In this document: in pieces, positions 1 through 7,978 of the stretch
How positions within the stretch are numbered: the first letter of the stretch is position 1
Layout: the number at the start of each line of letters is the position of its first letter
DNA from: Domibacillus indicus
GTDB lineage: Bacteria > Bacillota > Bacilli > Bacillales > Domibacillaceae
Direction of reading: 5' to 3'
NCBI RefSeq assembly: GCF_023715895.1
Contig: NZ_JAMBOO010000011.1
Coordinates: 1 to 64,000 of the forward strand
Length of the DNA: 64,000 nt
Notes under the pieces: model-generated
Databases searched by the model: none
Told to the model about the DNA's origin: nothing
Seen by the model: only the letters and a program-made list of their open reading frames with translations
Made by a program: the position numbers and the translations under genes

Positions 1-30
1 TAAAGGAAAAAGAACAAAAAGCCTAAAAGG

Positions 31-80
31 AAATAGGCAGATTCCTGTTGAATTTTGAACAGGAATCTGCCTATTTTTGT
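31..80. terminator. Strong bidirectional terminator
   Basis: A perfect 19-bp inverted repeat (31-49 with 58-76) closes an 8-nt loop and is followed by a T run on the + strand and a T-rich stretch on the - strand. It lies just past the stop of the RNase J gene, so it should end that transcript and perhaps a gene arriving from the left edge. Confidence 0.8.
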
Positions 81-148
81 TGGAGAAACAAGCAAGAATT
101 TAAAAACGTAAGTTTTTCAGTGCCCTCGTTTTCTGCCGGGGATGTTTT

Positions 149-1825
149 TTACACTTCAATAATAATAGGGACAATCATCGGACGCCTTTTTGTTTGAGCG
201 TACAAAAACTTCCCAACCGTTTCTTTTAAGTTTTGCTTCATCACTTTCCATTGGGTCACTTCAGCTTCCTGCAATCGTTGAATCGTACTTGCCGCAATCT
301 GGTTTACTTCATTCAATAAATCTTCTGACTGGCGGGCATACACAAACCCGCGTGAAATCGTATCAGGTCCTGAGACAATTTTGTTTTCCGCTTTGCTTAA
401 AGTAATCACAATCACAAGCATGCCGTCCTCGGAAAGCTGTTTGCGGTCGCGCAGTACAATATCGCCAACATCCCCAATCCCAAGACCATCCACAAAAATG
501 TTTCCAGCCGGAATTCTCCGTGTCTGACGTGCTTCAGACTGGTTGATATCTACAACATCCCCGTTGTTTACCACAAAAATGTTCTCCCGCTGGACACCGA
601 CAGACTCAGCCAGCAGCCGGTGCTGCTGCAGCATTCTGAATTCGCCATGAATCGGGATAAAGTACTTCGGCTTCATCAAGGTCAGCATAAGCTTCAGTTC
701 TTCCTGACAGCCATGGCCGGATACGTGCATCCCTGTCGCCGCTCCTGATCCATAAATAACATGAGCGCCAAGACGGAACAAGTTATCAATAATGCGTGCG
801 ACATTTCGTTCATTTCCCGGAATTGGTGATGAAGACAAGATGACTGTGTCTCCCGGGTAGATTTCCACCTGCCGGTATTTTGAATTGGATAGTCGGGACA
901 AAGCTGCCATCGGCTCTCCCTGGCTTCCCGTACAAAGGATTGCTACGTTTTCTGGATCCAAGTCGTGGATTTCCTCTACATCAATGAGCATATCATCCGG
1001 AATATCTAAATAGCCAAGGTCAATGGCGACCGACACGACATTCACCATACTCCGCCCTAACAGTGCAAGCTTGCGGTTTGTTTTCCTTGCTGCATCCACT
1101 ACCTGCTGCACACGATGAACATTAGAAGCAAATGTGGCAATAAACACTTTTCCCTGTGCTTTACTGAATGCTTCTTCAATATGCCGTCCAACATGCTTTT
1201 CAGACGGCGTAAACCCCGGCCGCTCTGCGTTCGTGCTCTCTGATAAAAGAACAAGCACCCCGTTTTGACCAAGCCCCGCCATTTTATGAATATCCGGATA
1301 CTGATCATTGACCGGCGTCAAATCAAACTTAAAGTCCCCCGTATGTACGACCGTTCCTTCCGGCGTGTGAAACGCAGCGCCCAAGCAGTCCGGGATACTA
1401 TGGTTTGTTTTAAAAAAGGTCAGACGGATGGTTCCAAGTTCAATGGTTGAATCAGAATGAATCGGTGTCAGCTTGGTATCGCCGAGCAGCCCGTGCTCCT
1501 TCAGCTTAATTTCGATCAAGCCGATTGTCAGGCGTGTCGCATAAATGGGCACATTCAGCTGTTTCAAAAAATACGGGATGCCCCCGATGTGATCTTCGTG
1601 TCCATGCGTTACCACGAGCCCTCGAATTTTCTCTTCATTTTCGCGTAAATACGTAATATCCGGAATAATTAAATCAATGCCTAATAAACTTTCGTCCGGG
1701 AACTTCGAGCCGCAGTCGATCAAAACAATATCATCCGCATACTGAACGGCATACATGTTTTTCCCAATTTCATTTACACCGCCCAAGGCAAAGATGGATA
1801 ATGTATTTTCCTGTGCATTCATCAT
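149..1825 (-). CDS. Ribonuclease J (metallo-beta-lactamase/beta-CASP RNase)
   Basis: RNase J has 5'-to-3' exonuclease and endonuclease activity on mRNA and rRNA precursors in the cytoplasm. The metallo-beta-lactamase core shows an intact zinc motif HGHEDHIGG, followed by HTGDFKFD, a beta-CASP region with GSQGEPMAALSR, and the C-terminal end RRPMIVPIIIEV typical of the family. Length is about 558 aa, normal for the family. I set the start at ATG 1825 because GGGGAGG lies 5 nt upstream (ATG 1822 is equally possible); the longer frame opening with TTG at 1855 would put that Shine-Dalgarno inside the gene. Sequence features mix J1 (intact zinc motif) and J2 (NAERPGFTPSE). The neighbours match neither the rnjA nor the rnjB locus of B. 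subtilis, so it may be J1, J2 or an extra paralogue. Confidence 0.93.
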   Translation of the reverse strand: MMNAQENTLSIFALGGVNEIGKNMYAVQYADDIVLIDCGSKFPDESLLGIDLIIPDITYLRENEEKIRGLVVTHGHEDHIGGIPYFLKQLNVPIYATRLTIGLIEIKLKEHGLLGDTKLTPIHSDSTIELGTIRLTFFKTNHSIPDCLGAAFHTPEGTVVHTGDFKFDLTPVNDQYPDIHKMAGLGQNGVLVLLSESTNAERPGFTPSEKHVGRHIEEAFSKAQGKVFIATFASNVHRVQQVVDAARKTNRKLALLGRSMVNVVSVAIDLGYLDIPDDMLIDVEEIHDLDPENVAILCTGSQGEPMAALSRLSNSKYRQVEIYPGDTVILSSSPIPGNERNVARIIDNLFRLGAHVIYGSGAATGMHVSGHGCQEELKLMLTLMKPKYFIPIHGEFRMLQQHRLLAESVGVQRENIFVVNNGDVVDINQSEARQTRRIPAGNIFVDGLGIGDVGDIVLRDRKQLSEDGMLVIVITLSKAENKIVSGPDTISRGFVYARQSEDLLNEVNQIAASTIQRLQEAEVTQWKVMKQNLKETVGKFLYAQTKRRPMIVPIIIEV

Positions 1826-1910
1826 GTCTTCCTCCCCAATGAACTCATTATCCAAATTGTGCCCCGTTTGAACGCTTTTATGCCCTTCTTTAGGAAGAGG
1901 ATTTTAACCC

Positions 1911-1946
1911 AAAAAAGCGGCGCTTCAAAAGAAGCGCCGCTTTTTT
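1911..1946. terminator. Bidirectional terminator between RNase J and STAS genes
   Basis: A near-perfect palindrome (stem GCGGCGCTTC / GAAGCGCCGC, loop AAAA) flanked by A6 and T6 lies 5 nt beyond the stop of the V4R-STAS gene and upstream of the RNase J start. Confidence 0.88.
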
Positions 1947-1950
1947 CTGG

Positions 1951-2970
1951 TTAAACGATTTTTCGGCCATGCTGCGCCAGCGCAAAATAAATGCCGTGCT
2001 GCAGTGTTTGAAAGCAATCAAATCGAGACAAGTTGATTGTTGACTGTGAAATAACCATGCCGAGTTCCGGGGAAATACCAACAAGAATTGTCTCAGTCCC
2101 AATCAAGGAAGCGGCAGAGCCAATTTTCTCAATCAAGCTGACGGTATGGCCGCTGATGTCTTTATCGAGTCCTGTTAAATCCAGGACAAGATAGTTTGCT
2201 TTATGGGCTGGAAGGTTGTTGAGCGTTTTGACAACAAGCTCTTCTGAGCGGTCTTCATCATATTTGCCAATAAGCGGTACGACCACGATTCCTTCCAGAA
2301 CAGGAATAATCGGCGAGGACAGCTGTCTGACCAATTCTTTCAGCTCTTTTGTTTTTTCTTCGACAATGGTTTCCAGCCGAAGAATTTCCTCCGCTTCTTT
2401 TTTACGAGCCAGCTCGTGAATATTATTGGAGATGGTTACGTCTGATGGAAAATATTTAATAATGCTGTGCTCATGCCCATCCAGCTGGTCCTGCACGACT
2501 TCATACCAGATGTTTTCTCCAAACAACCCTGTAAAAATACCGGCATAATGAGCAGGAAGATAGTTGCCGCCCTGCCTTTTTGCCTGTGCTTTGTTGATTT
2601 TGTATTCCCAGCTGTCTTTTATAAAAGCGGTCAACGTTTTTGCTTCAAAGTCCAAATCCTGGATCGTCGTTCGTCCCCAGCCCGCCGATGCGTACGTGTT
2701 GGTAATCAACTCTGCTGCCTGTGCCGCATTCACATCTTTTATTTTTTCAAAATACTGCCCTACAACCAGTCCCTGCCGAAAGCCTGTTGTTTCAAACACA
2801 AGGTTTGATGCTTCTTCGCCGGAAATTTCTTCAATGGTATCAAAAAATGTTCTCATCGCGGAAGAAATCCAAAACAGGACAGCATCTTCTCTTTCAAATA
2901 TAAACCTGCCTTTTTCCAAATCCCACTCAAATTCAAGCCCGCCAATTGTAATATGTGAATTCGCTGCCAT
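1951..2970 (-). CDS. XylR_N/V4R sensor-STAS domain protein (RsbR-like co-antagonist)
   Basis: This 339-aa protein is built like a stressosome-type sensor. Residues about 1-180 resemble the XylR N-terminal/V4R (4-vinyl-reductase) ligand-binding region (GGNYLPAHYAGIFTGLFGE near 134-152). A short predicted coiled coil follows at about 185-216, then a C-terminal STAS domain at about 219-335 with the order PVLEGIVVVPLIGKYD, LDLTGLDKDISGHT and ISPELGMVI, which parallels RsbR paralogues. By analogy it would sense a small molecule and feed into sigma-B control; the ligand is unknown. It is a single-gene unit with its own promoter and terminator, divergent from the MEDS gene at 3172. ATG 2970 has AAGGGG 9 nt upstream. 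Confidence 0.75.
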   Translation of the reverse strand: MAANSHITIGGLEFEWDLEKGRFIFEREDAVLFWISSAMRTFFDTIEEISGEEASNLVFETTGFRQGLVVGQYFEKIKDVNAAQAAELITNTYASAGWGRTTIQDLDFEAKTLTAFIKDSWEYKINKAQAKRQGGNYLPAHYAGIFTGLFGENIWYEVVQDQLDGHEHSIIKYFPSDVTISNNIHELARKKEAEEILRLETIVEEKTKELKELVRQLSSPIIPVLEGIVVVPLIGKYDEDRSEELVVKTLNNLPAHKANYLVLDLTGLDKDISGHTVSLIEKIGSAASLIGTETILVGISPELGMVISQSTINLSRFDCFQTLQHGIYFALAQHGRKIV

Positions 2971-3019
2971 CTATGATGCCCCTTTATAGTAAGTACGTGT
3001 TTTTTTATACAGTAATCCC

Positions 3020-3049
3020 ATTATAGTTTTTGTCCAAGAGCGTGTCCAA
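3020..3049 (-). promoter_or_regulatory. Sigma-A-type promoter of the V4R-STAS gene
   Basis: On the - strand TTGGAC (3044-3049) and TATAAT (3020-3025) are separated by 18 nt, about 50 nt before the start codon of the STAS gene. Confidence 0.65.
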
Positions 3050-3086
3050 TTTCGAATCTTTTTCTGTTATAAAAGCGCATTCAAAG

Positions 3087-3116
3087 TTGTTTGTGCCTTT
3101 TTTTCCATGTTAAAAT
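3087..3116 (+). promoter_or_regulatory. Putative promoter of the MEDS gene
   Basis: TTGTTT (3087-3092), an 18-nt spacer and TAAAAT (3111-3116) with an extended -10 TG (TGT just before) sit 55 nt upstream of ATG 3172. The -35 is weak. Confidence 0.4.
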
Positions 3117-3171
3117 TCCGATATCCAAACAAAAGTAATGATTTTAATTTAAACGCAGAAGGGACAAAAAT

Positions 3172-3732
3172 ATGCTTGTTCAACCTAAAATAGAAACAAC
3201 CAGCTTGTTCGAATCTATCCCAAATGCCCATGTATTTTATCTTTTCCAGGAAATTGATGCTTATATTGACCATGCTGCAGCTTATATTTTAACGAGTATT
3301 CAGCTTGGAAAACGCACGCTTGTTATTGAAAATGAGCGTTTTCGCCGGCTGATTGAAGCCCGCCTGCAGCCTCTTTTATCCGCCAGCCAAATGAATGACA
3401 TTCTTTTTCAAAATAACTTCGAATTTTTTTCTATTATCTTCAATCCGAAAGATCCATCCCAGCATCATTTTTTTAATGAAAAGCATAAAGAACATATTTA
3501 TCATTATGCCGAGAGAATCTGGTCCCATATAGAATGGAACAAACAAACCGGCTTCTCTGCTCAGCTGGAAGAATTTGAACGAAAAGCGGACGCGCTTTTA
3601 AAAGAAGCGGGCATCTCATGCGTATGTGCCTATGACCAGGAAAGCTTGACCGGCCTTCAAAAGCAGGCACTTTTTCTCTTTCACGATTTTAAGCTGACAG
3701 ACCAAGGCGAACTGATTCGTTTCCCTGCTTAA
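3172..3732 (+). CDS. MEDS domain protein (DcmR-type sensory domain)
   Basis: A 186-aa soluble protein that looks like a stand-alone MEDS (methanogen/methylotroph, DcmR sensory) domain. It opens with the family pattern HVFYLFQEIDAYIDHAAAYI (about 20-39), has the strand TLVIENE (49-55), and carries the hallmark CAYD at 152-155. No DNA-binding or kinase domain is attached. MEDS domains are thought to sense hydrocarbon-like or other small molecules and are often fused to regulators; here it may act on a partner protein. The neighbouring divergent gene encodes a V4R-STAS sensor, so the two may share a signalling role (inference). The ATG is preceded by GAAGGGA. Confidence 0.72.
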   Translation: MLVQPKIETTSLFESIPNAHVFYLFQEIDAYIDHAAAYILTSIQLGKRTLVIENERFRRLIEARLQPLLSASQMNDILFQNNFEFFSIIFNPKDPSQHHFFNEKHKEHIYHYAERIWSHIEWNKQTGFSAQLEEFERKADALLKEAGISCVCAYDQESLTGLQKQALFLFHDFKLTDQGELIRFPA

Positions 3733-4175
3733 AAAGAAGTCTTAAATACGGGTGTGTTCCTTCTTTATTATTTGTGCTTTCGTTGCCATCAGCACATATC
3801 TCCGGGATCGAGCAAATTGAATGACCATCCCTTTGTTTTTACCTTTTACATAAAATGGCTAAACCATTTCCCTGATTTTCAGTTCTTTCGTTCTTTTTGA
3901 TTAGCCGTGCTGTGGAAAAATGAATGTGGTTTCAAACCTGCCGAAGGATTTCATATTATTGTTGTTTATCCGTCTTCACAGGCTTCAAGGAAAGTTGAGC
4001 ACCGCTTTGCCCTGAAACGCATGTGCAAGATAGCAATAGTATGCTAACCTGCCAACCGCCTTATATAGATAATACCCTTCATTTTTTAACATAATTTAAC
4101 AGGTGATCCCATATCTATAATAACATCTTTTGACCCGGATAATAAGGCTTATTTTATACAGCATTACAAAATCAG
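3733..4175. other. Intergenic region with no recognised gene
   Basis: About 440 nt between the MEDS gene and the rlmCD terminator. I find no convincing reading frame with a ribosome binding site, no RNA gene and no repeat. No clear terminator follows the MEDS gene. Confidence 0.5.
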
Positions 4176-4216
4176 AAAAGCAGGGAATGCGGCCAATTGA
4201 CCTCTTCCCTGCTTTT
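4176..4216 (-). terminator. Terminator of rlmCD
   Basis: AAAGCAGGGAA and TTCCCTGCTTT pair around an 18-nt loop; on the - strand the hairpin follows the rlmCD stop codon by about 15 nt and ends in a T-rich tail. Confidence 0.7.
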
Positions 4217-4230
4217 TATGTTTTGTTTTG

Positions 4231-5607
4231 TTATCTTAATTCTAATACTGCTACCGCCTCGACATGGACCGTCTGCGGGAACATATCCACTGGCTGCACT
4301 TCACGTGTTTTAAAGCCGCCGTCTTCAAGTACGCGAAGATCCCGTGCGAGTGTACCCGGGTTACAAGACACGTACACGACCCGATTCGGCTTCATTTTTA
4401 AAATTGTGTCAAGAAGTGCCTCGTCGCAGCCTTTACGCGGCGGGTCTACAACGATCACATCCGGCTTGATGCCCTGCTTGTACCAAGCTGGGATGACTTC
4501 CTCTGCTTTTCCCGCTTCAAAATGAGCGTTTGTAATGCCGTTAAGCTCTGCATTTTGCTTGGCGTCTTCAATGGCCTGCGGTACAATTTCAACCCCGTAC
4601 ACTTGCTTTGCTTTTTGCGCAAGAAACAGGGAGATCGTGCCGATACCGCAATAAGCATCGATCACGGTTTCCTCACCAGCCAATCCGGCATACTCAAGTG
4701 CTTTATTGTAAAGCACTTCTGTTTGAACCGGATTGACTTGATAAAATGACCGGGCGGAAATGGCAAATCGAATGCCGCCGATCGTATCATAGATTACATC
4801 TTCTCCAAACAGCGTCCGCGTTGTGGAACCGAAAATAACGTTTGTTTTATCCGGATTCACATTTTGTACAATCGATGTAATATCTGGAACAGCCTGGCGA
4901 ATCCCCTTTATAATGGCCTCCTGGTTCGGCAGCTCACTGGTGCGTGTGATCAGCACAGCCATTTTTTCGCCGGTTTGATAGCCGATTCGCGCCATTACGT
5001 GGCGGAGCACACCTTTATGGCGGCCTTCATCATAAGGCATAACCCCGTTCGCCGCACAAACATCTTTTACTTTTTGAATGATTGCGTCACTTTCTGTATG
5101 CTGGATCAAGCATTCTGTCATATCAATAATGTCATGCGAACGCTTTTTATAGAAACCGGCGACAATCTGCCCTTCAGGCGACAGACCAACCGGCACCTGC
5201 GCTTTGTTCCGGTAGCGCCACGGATCCTCCAAGCCGAGCACCGGATGTACCGGCACGTCCGGAAGCTTAGCGATCCGGTCAATCACATTGCGTACCTGGT
5301 TGTATTTCATATCCAGCTGCCCTGCATAGGATAAGTGCTGCATCTGGCAGCCGCCGCACTCATCGTAGACCGGACAAGGCGGCTCCACCCGCTCTTTTGA
5401 TGCTTGATCAAGCCGGACCAGCTTGGCAAACCCGTACCCCTTATTTAATTTGGTTACTTGAATTTCTCCTGTTTCTCCCGGCAGAACACCTTCTATAAAT
5501 AATGGATAGCCGTCAATTTTGGCTACTCCTTTTCCTTCATGCGTCAAATCAGCCACCGTTACATGAACGGTATCGCCTTTTTGAACCGGAGCTTGAATCT
5601 TTGCCAC
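4231..5607 (-). CDS. rlmCD: 23S rRNA (uracil-C5)-methyltransferase RlmCD
   Basis: SAM-dependent enzyme that makes 5-methyluridine in 23S rRNA (U747 and U1939 in the B. subtilis enzyme). An N-terminal TRAM domain (about 1-65) precedes a 4Fe-4S cluster motif [15 protein letters not shown] (about 78-92) whose fourth ligand is probably the Cys in DMTECLIQ. The C-terminal Rossmann methyltransferase shows [18 protein letters not shown] and the catalytic nucleophile in [13 protein letters not shown]. At 458 aa the length is normal. The start is GTG 5607 with GAGGAG upstream. In B. subtilis this gene (yefA) follows dgkB; here about eight kilobases of accessory genes separate them. Confidence 0.94.
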   Translation of the reverse strand: MAKIQAPVQKGDTVHVTVADLTHEGKGVAKIDGYPLFIEGVLPGETGEIQVTKLNKGYGFAKLVRLDQASKERVEPPCPVYDECGGCQMQHLSYAGQLDMKYNQVRNVIDRIAKLPDVPVHPVLGLEDPWRYRNKAQVPVGLSPEGQIVAGFYKKRSHDIIDMTECLIQHTESDAIIQKVKDVCAANGVMPYDEGRHKGVLRHVMARIGYQTGEKMAVLITRTSELPNQEAIIKGIRQAVPDITSIVQNVNPDKTNVIFGSTTRTLFGEDVIYDTIGGIRFAISARSFYQVNPVQTEVLYNKALEYAGLAGEETVIDAYCGIGTISLFLAQKAKQVYGVEIVPQAIEDAKQNAELNGITNAHFEAGKAEEVIPAWYKQGIKPDVIVVDPPRKGCDEALLDTILKMKPNRVVYVSCNPGTLARDLRVLEDGGFKTREVQPVDMFPQTVHVEAVAVLELR

Positions 5608-5623
5608 AATTACTCTCCTCTTT

Positions 5624-5848
5624 CTATTTGAAAAATGATTTCCGCTCAGCCGAAATCCATTTTTCCATTTCTTTTTCCCTTACAGAACGATTCACTAAAA
5701 TATCATGCCAAACGTAGTTTTTCAGTAAACAAAGCTTGTCTGGTGTACACACCAAGTCCATTGACTGGCTGCCCTGCTTGAAAACGATACCCTTCATCTT
5801 ACAACGATGTGCCGCTTTCTTCAAGAGCGTTTCAAGCATTTCATACAT
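5624..5848 (-). CDS. Small hypothetical protein upstream of rlmCD
   Basis: A 74-aa frame that ends 16 nt before the rlmCD start. ATG 5848 is preceded by GAAGAGAA. The sequence is basic and Lys-rich, with two Cys residues and no membrane segment or recognised domain. It could be a short leader gene co-transcribed with rlmCD or a chance frame; I do not recognise it. Confidence 0.3.
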   Translation of the reverse strand: MYEMLETLLKKAAHRCKMKGIVFKQGSQSMDLVCTPDKLCLLKNYVWHDILVNRSVREKEMEKWISAERKSFFK

Positions 5849-6216
5849 TTCTCTTCACATGGACGGAATCACTTTCCGCTCTTCTTTATTCTGCTGACTG
5901 CGGCAGCAGTTTATACAGTCTTTAAAAGAGACTATGGCAGCGGATCCACCTATTGAAAATGAATGGTTCTGCCCGCGACAGCTATTTTGATAAACGTTTT
6001 TTATGATGTTTCAGCGCATTGGACGGATTAAAATGTGCGATTTAAAAAGGCACCTCGTATGAACAGCTTTTGTTTGTTATCGTGACAGTCTCCTCCATCG
6101 GTAAAAATGTTTATCACTTTGTCCGTTCACTTTTTATAATCTGCTCGTATTCGTCACTCCATATGGAAAATGATGGAATAATAGTGCGGCAAATACTTTA
6201 TCAGGGGGTTTTACGT
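5849..6216. other. Intergenic region upstream of bdhA
   Basis: About 370 nt between divergent transcription units. Apart from a possible bdhA promoter (6111-6140) and a small hairpin near 5917-5933, I see no gene or RNA. An upstream in-frame extension of bdhA lies here but has no ribosome binding site. Confidence 0.45.
6111..6140 (+). promoter_or_regulatory. Putative bdhA promoter
   Basis: TTATCA (6111-6116) and a perfect TATAAT (6135-6140) with an 18-nt spacer, about 75 nt before the bdhA ATG. Confidence 0.4.
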
Positions 6217-7275
6217 ATGAAAGCTTTACGTTGGTATGAAGCAAACGATATCCGTGTTGAAACCATTGATGAACCGGTAACGGCGCCTGGAAAAGTAAAG
6301 ATTCAAGTAGAATGGACAGGTATTTGTGGCAGTGATTTGCATGAATATGCAGCAGGGCCTATTTTTGTACCGGTGAAAGAGCCGCATTACGTTAGCCAGG
6401 ATAGGGCACCGATTGTAACGGGGCATGAGTTTTCCGGCAGGGTGATCGAAGTAGGTACAGGCGTCACACGTGTTCAGCCGGGCGATCCGGTTGTGGTGGA
6501 GCCTATTCTTTCCTGCGGTGAATGTGCAGCGTGTAAAAAAGGAAAATACAACTTGTGTAAACACCTCGGCTTTCATGGATTGTCTGGAGGAGGAGGCGGG
6601 TTTGCTGAATATACAGTGGTAGATGAACATATGGTACATAAAATGCCGGACGGCCTTTCTTTCGAGCAGGGCGCACTCGTTGAACCGGCGGCGGTCGCTC
6701 TTCATGCGGTCCGCCTGAGCAAATTAAAAGCGGGTGATAAAGCGGCGGTTTTCGGCGCGGGTCCTATGGGTCTGCTTGTGATTGAAGCGCTCCGGGCAGC
6801 AGATGCATCCGAAATTTATGGCGTTGAGCTTTCTCCTGAACGGGCAGCAAAAGCAAGAGAGCTGGGAGCGCGCGTTGTAATTAACCCGAAAGAGGAAAAT
6901 GTCGTAGAGCGCCTTCAGGAGCTGACAAACGGCGGCGTAGATGTGGCATTTGAAGTTACCGATGTGCCGGTTGTTCTCCAGCAGGCGATTGACGCTACAA
7001 TATTTGAAGGAGAAACCGTCATTGTTTCTATTTGGGAATCCGAGGCGTCTGTGCAGCCAAATAATGTTGTGCTGCAGGAAAGGACTGTAAAAGGCATTAT
7101 TGCCTATCGTGATATTTTCCCGGCCGTTATGGAGCTTATGCAGCAAGGCTATTTTCAGGCGGAAAAGCTTGTAACAAAACGCATTTCGCTTGATGATATG
7201 GTAACAGAAGGGTTTAAAGCACTGGTGAAGGAAAAAAATCATATAAAAATTTTAGTTAAATCCCAGTCTGTATGA
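6217..7275 (+). CDS. bdhA: 2,3-butanediol dehydrogenase / zinc alcohol dehydrogenase (BdhA-like)
   Basis: Medium-chain zinc dehydrogenase of 352 aa that probably interconverts acetoin and 2,3-butanediol with NAD(H). The catalytic zinc ligands are suggested by GICGSDLHEY and GHEFSG. The structural-zinc lobe appears as CGECAACKKGKYNLC. The Rossmann fold carries GAGPMG. The start is ATG 6217 with AGGGGG 8 nt upstream; the frame extends to 6070 without a Shine-Dalgarno. It stands alone, with its own terminator at 7278. Assignment to BdhA rather than another polyol dehydrogenase such as sorbitol dehydrogenase rests on the HYVSQ/APIVTGHEFSGRV region and overall pattern. Confidence 0.82.
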   Translation: MKALRWYEANDIRVETIDEPVTAPGKVKIQVEWTGICGSDLHEYAAGPIFVPVKEPHYVSQDRAPIVTGHEFSGRVIEVGTGVTRVQPGDPVVVEPILSCGECAACKKGKYNLCKHLGFHGLSGGGGGFAEYTVVDEHMVHKMPDGLSFEQGALVEPAAVALHAVRLSKLKAGDKAAVFGAGPMGLLVIEALRAADASEIYGVELSPERAAKARELGARVVINPKEENVVERLQELTNGGVDVAFEVTDVPVVLQQAIDATIFEGETVIVSIWESEASVQPNNVVLQERTVKGIIAYRDIFPAVMELMQQGYFQAEKLVTKRISLDDMVTEGFKALVKEKNHIKILVKSQSV

Positions 7276-7277
7276 TT

Positions 7278-7311
7278 AAAAAAGAACATCCTCCCTGGAT
7301 GTTCTTTTTTT
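7278..7311 (+). terminator. bdhA terminator
   Basis: Stem AAGAACATCC / GGATGTTCTT with loop TCCCT followed by T7, immediately after the stop codon. Confidence 0.88.
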
Positions 7312-7337
7312 GTTTAGAACCGGCGGAAAGTGGAATA
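7312..7337 (+). promoter_or_regulatory. Sigma-B-type promoter of the ydaG-like gene
   Basis: GTTTAG (7312-7317) and GGAATA (7332-7337) are separated by 14 nt, close to the sigma-B consensus GTTTAA-N12-15-GGGTAT. The -35 begins inside the T tail of the bdhA terminator. The downstream gene resembles B. subtilis ydaG, a known sigma-B regulon member. Confidence 0.65.
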
Positions 7338-7363
7338 GTAATCCATATAAGGAGTGATTGAAA

Positions 7364-7780
7364 ATGAGTTCACTAAAAGATCAAATTGCCTCGATTATCG
7401 ACAACAACCTTGTGGGGACGATGGCGACTATTCATGATAACAAGCCGCGTTCACGCTATATGACATTTTTTAATGACAATTTAACACTGTACACGGCCAC
7501 AAGCAAAGACACTCATAAAACAGAAGATATCGAGCAGAATCCATATACGCATATTCTGCTTGGCTATAACGGCGAGGGAATCGGCGACGAATATGTCGAA
7601 ATCGAAGGAAAAGTGACCGAGTTCGACGATGAAAGCTTAAAGAAAAAAGTATGGAATGAACATTTAGAGTCATGGTTTGACGGGCCGGAGGATCCGAAGT
7701 TATTGATTTTAAAGGTTACCCCTGAGCAAATTCGGCTCATGAATAAAAAAGGACAGCCGCCGCAAACGCTGGAGCTGTAA
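7364..7780 (+). CDS. ydaG: General stress protein, pyridoxamine 5'-phosphate oxidase-like (YdaG/GSP26 type)
   Basis: A 138-aa protein with the split-barrel flavin-binding fold of the PNPOx family (GTMATIHDNKPRSRYMTFF at about 19-37, then LTLYTATSKDTHKTEDIEQNP). It matches the general stress protein 26 group in length and order of motifs. Biochemical role is unsettled; members bind flavin or related cofactors and are induced by heat, salt and ethanol via sigma B in B. subtilis. ATG 7364 is chosen because AAGGAG lies 9 nt upstream, whereas the TTG at 7358 is only 3 nt from it. It is monocistronic between two terminators. Confidence 0.85.
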   Translation: MSSLKDQIASIIDNNLVGTMATIHDNKPRSRYMTFFNDNLTLYTATSKDTHKTEDIEQNPYTHILLGYNGEGIGDEYVEIEGKVTEFDDESLKKKVWNEHLESWFDGPEDPKLLILKVTPEQIRLMNKKGQPPQTLEL

Positions 7781-7788
7781 CAGAAATC

Positions 7789-7819
7789 AAAAGCACCGCC
7801 TTAAAAGGCGGTGCTTTTT
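7789..7819. terminator. Bidirectional terminator
   Basis: AAAAGCACCGCC / GGCGGTGCTTTT stem with a 6-nt loop. It ends ydaG and may also end the ABC-transporter operon coming from the right. Confidence 0.87.
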
Positions 7820-7841
7820 GGTTGTAGACAAAGTAAGAAGC

Positions 7842-7965
7842 AGGCTGATTGAAAACGTCTGACTTTCCAGGAACGCCGCCGGCTGGGAAGCGGAGTGACC
7901 TTTTGGAGGTCATGAGCACTCACAGCCGGCAAGTGACGACGAAAGCGGGCGTTTGCCAACAGCCT
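7842..7965. repeat. Long imperfect inverted-repeat element
   Basis: The ends AGGCTGATTGAAAACG (7842-7857) and CGTTTGCCAACAGCCT (7950-7965) are imperfect inverted copies. Inside, GCCGGCTG (7878-7885) pairs with CAGCCGGC (7923-7930), and TGACC (7896-7900) with GGTCA (7908-7912). The nested design and GC-rich core differ from the AT-rich flanks and recall the small dispersed hairpin elements of Bacillaceae (bcr-like). It has no coding potential. Copy number cannot be judged from one window. Confidence 0.5.
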
Positions 7966-7978
7966 GAGGGGGTGCTTT

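Noticed and set aside
6070-6216. N-terminal extension of BdhA
   Set aside because: The family starts at MKALRWYE and AGGGGG precedes ATG 6217; no site precedes the upstream codon.
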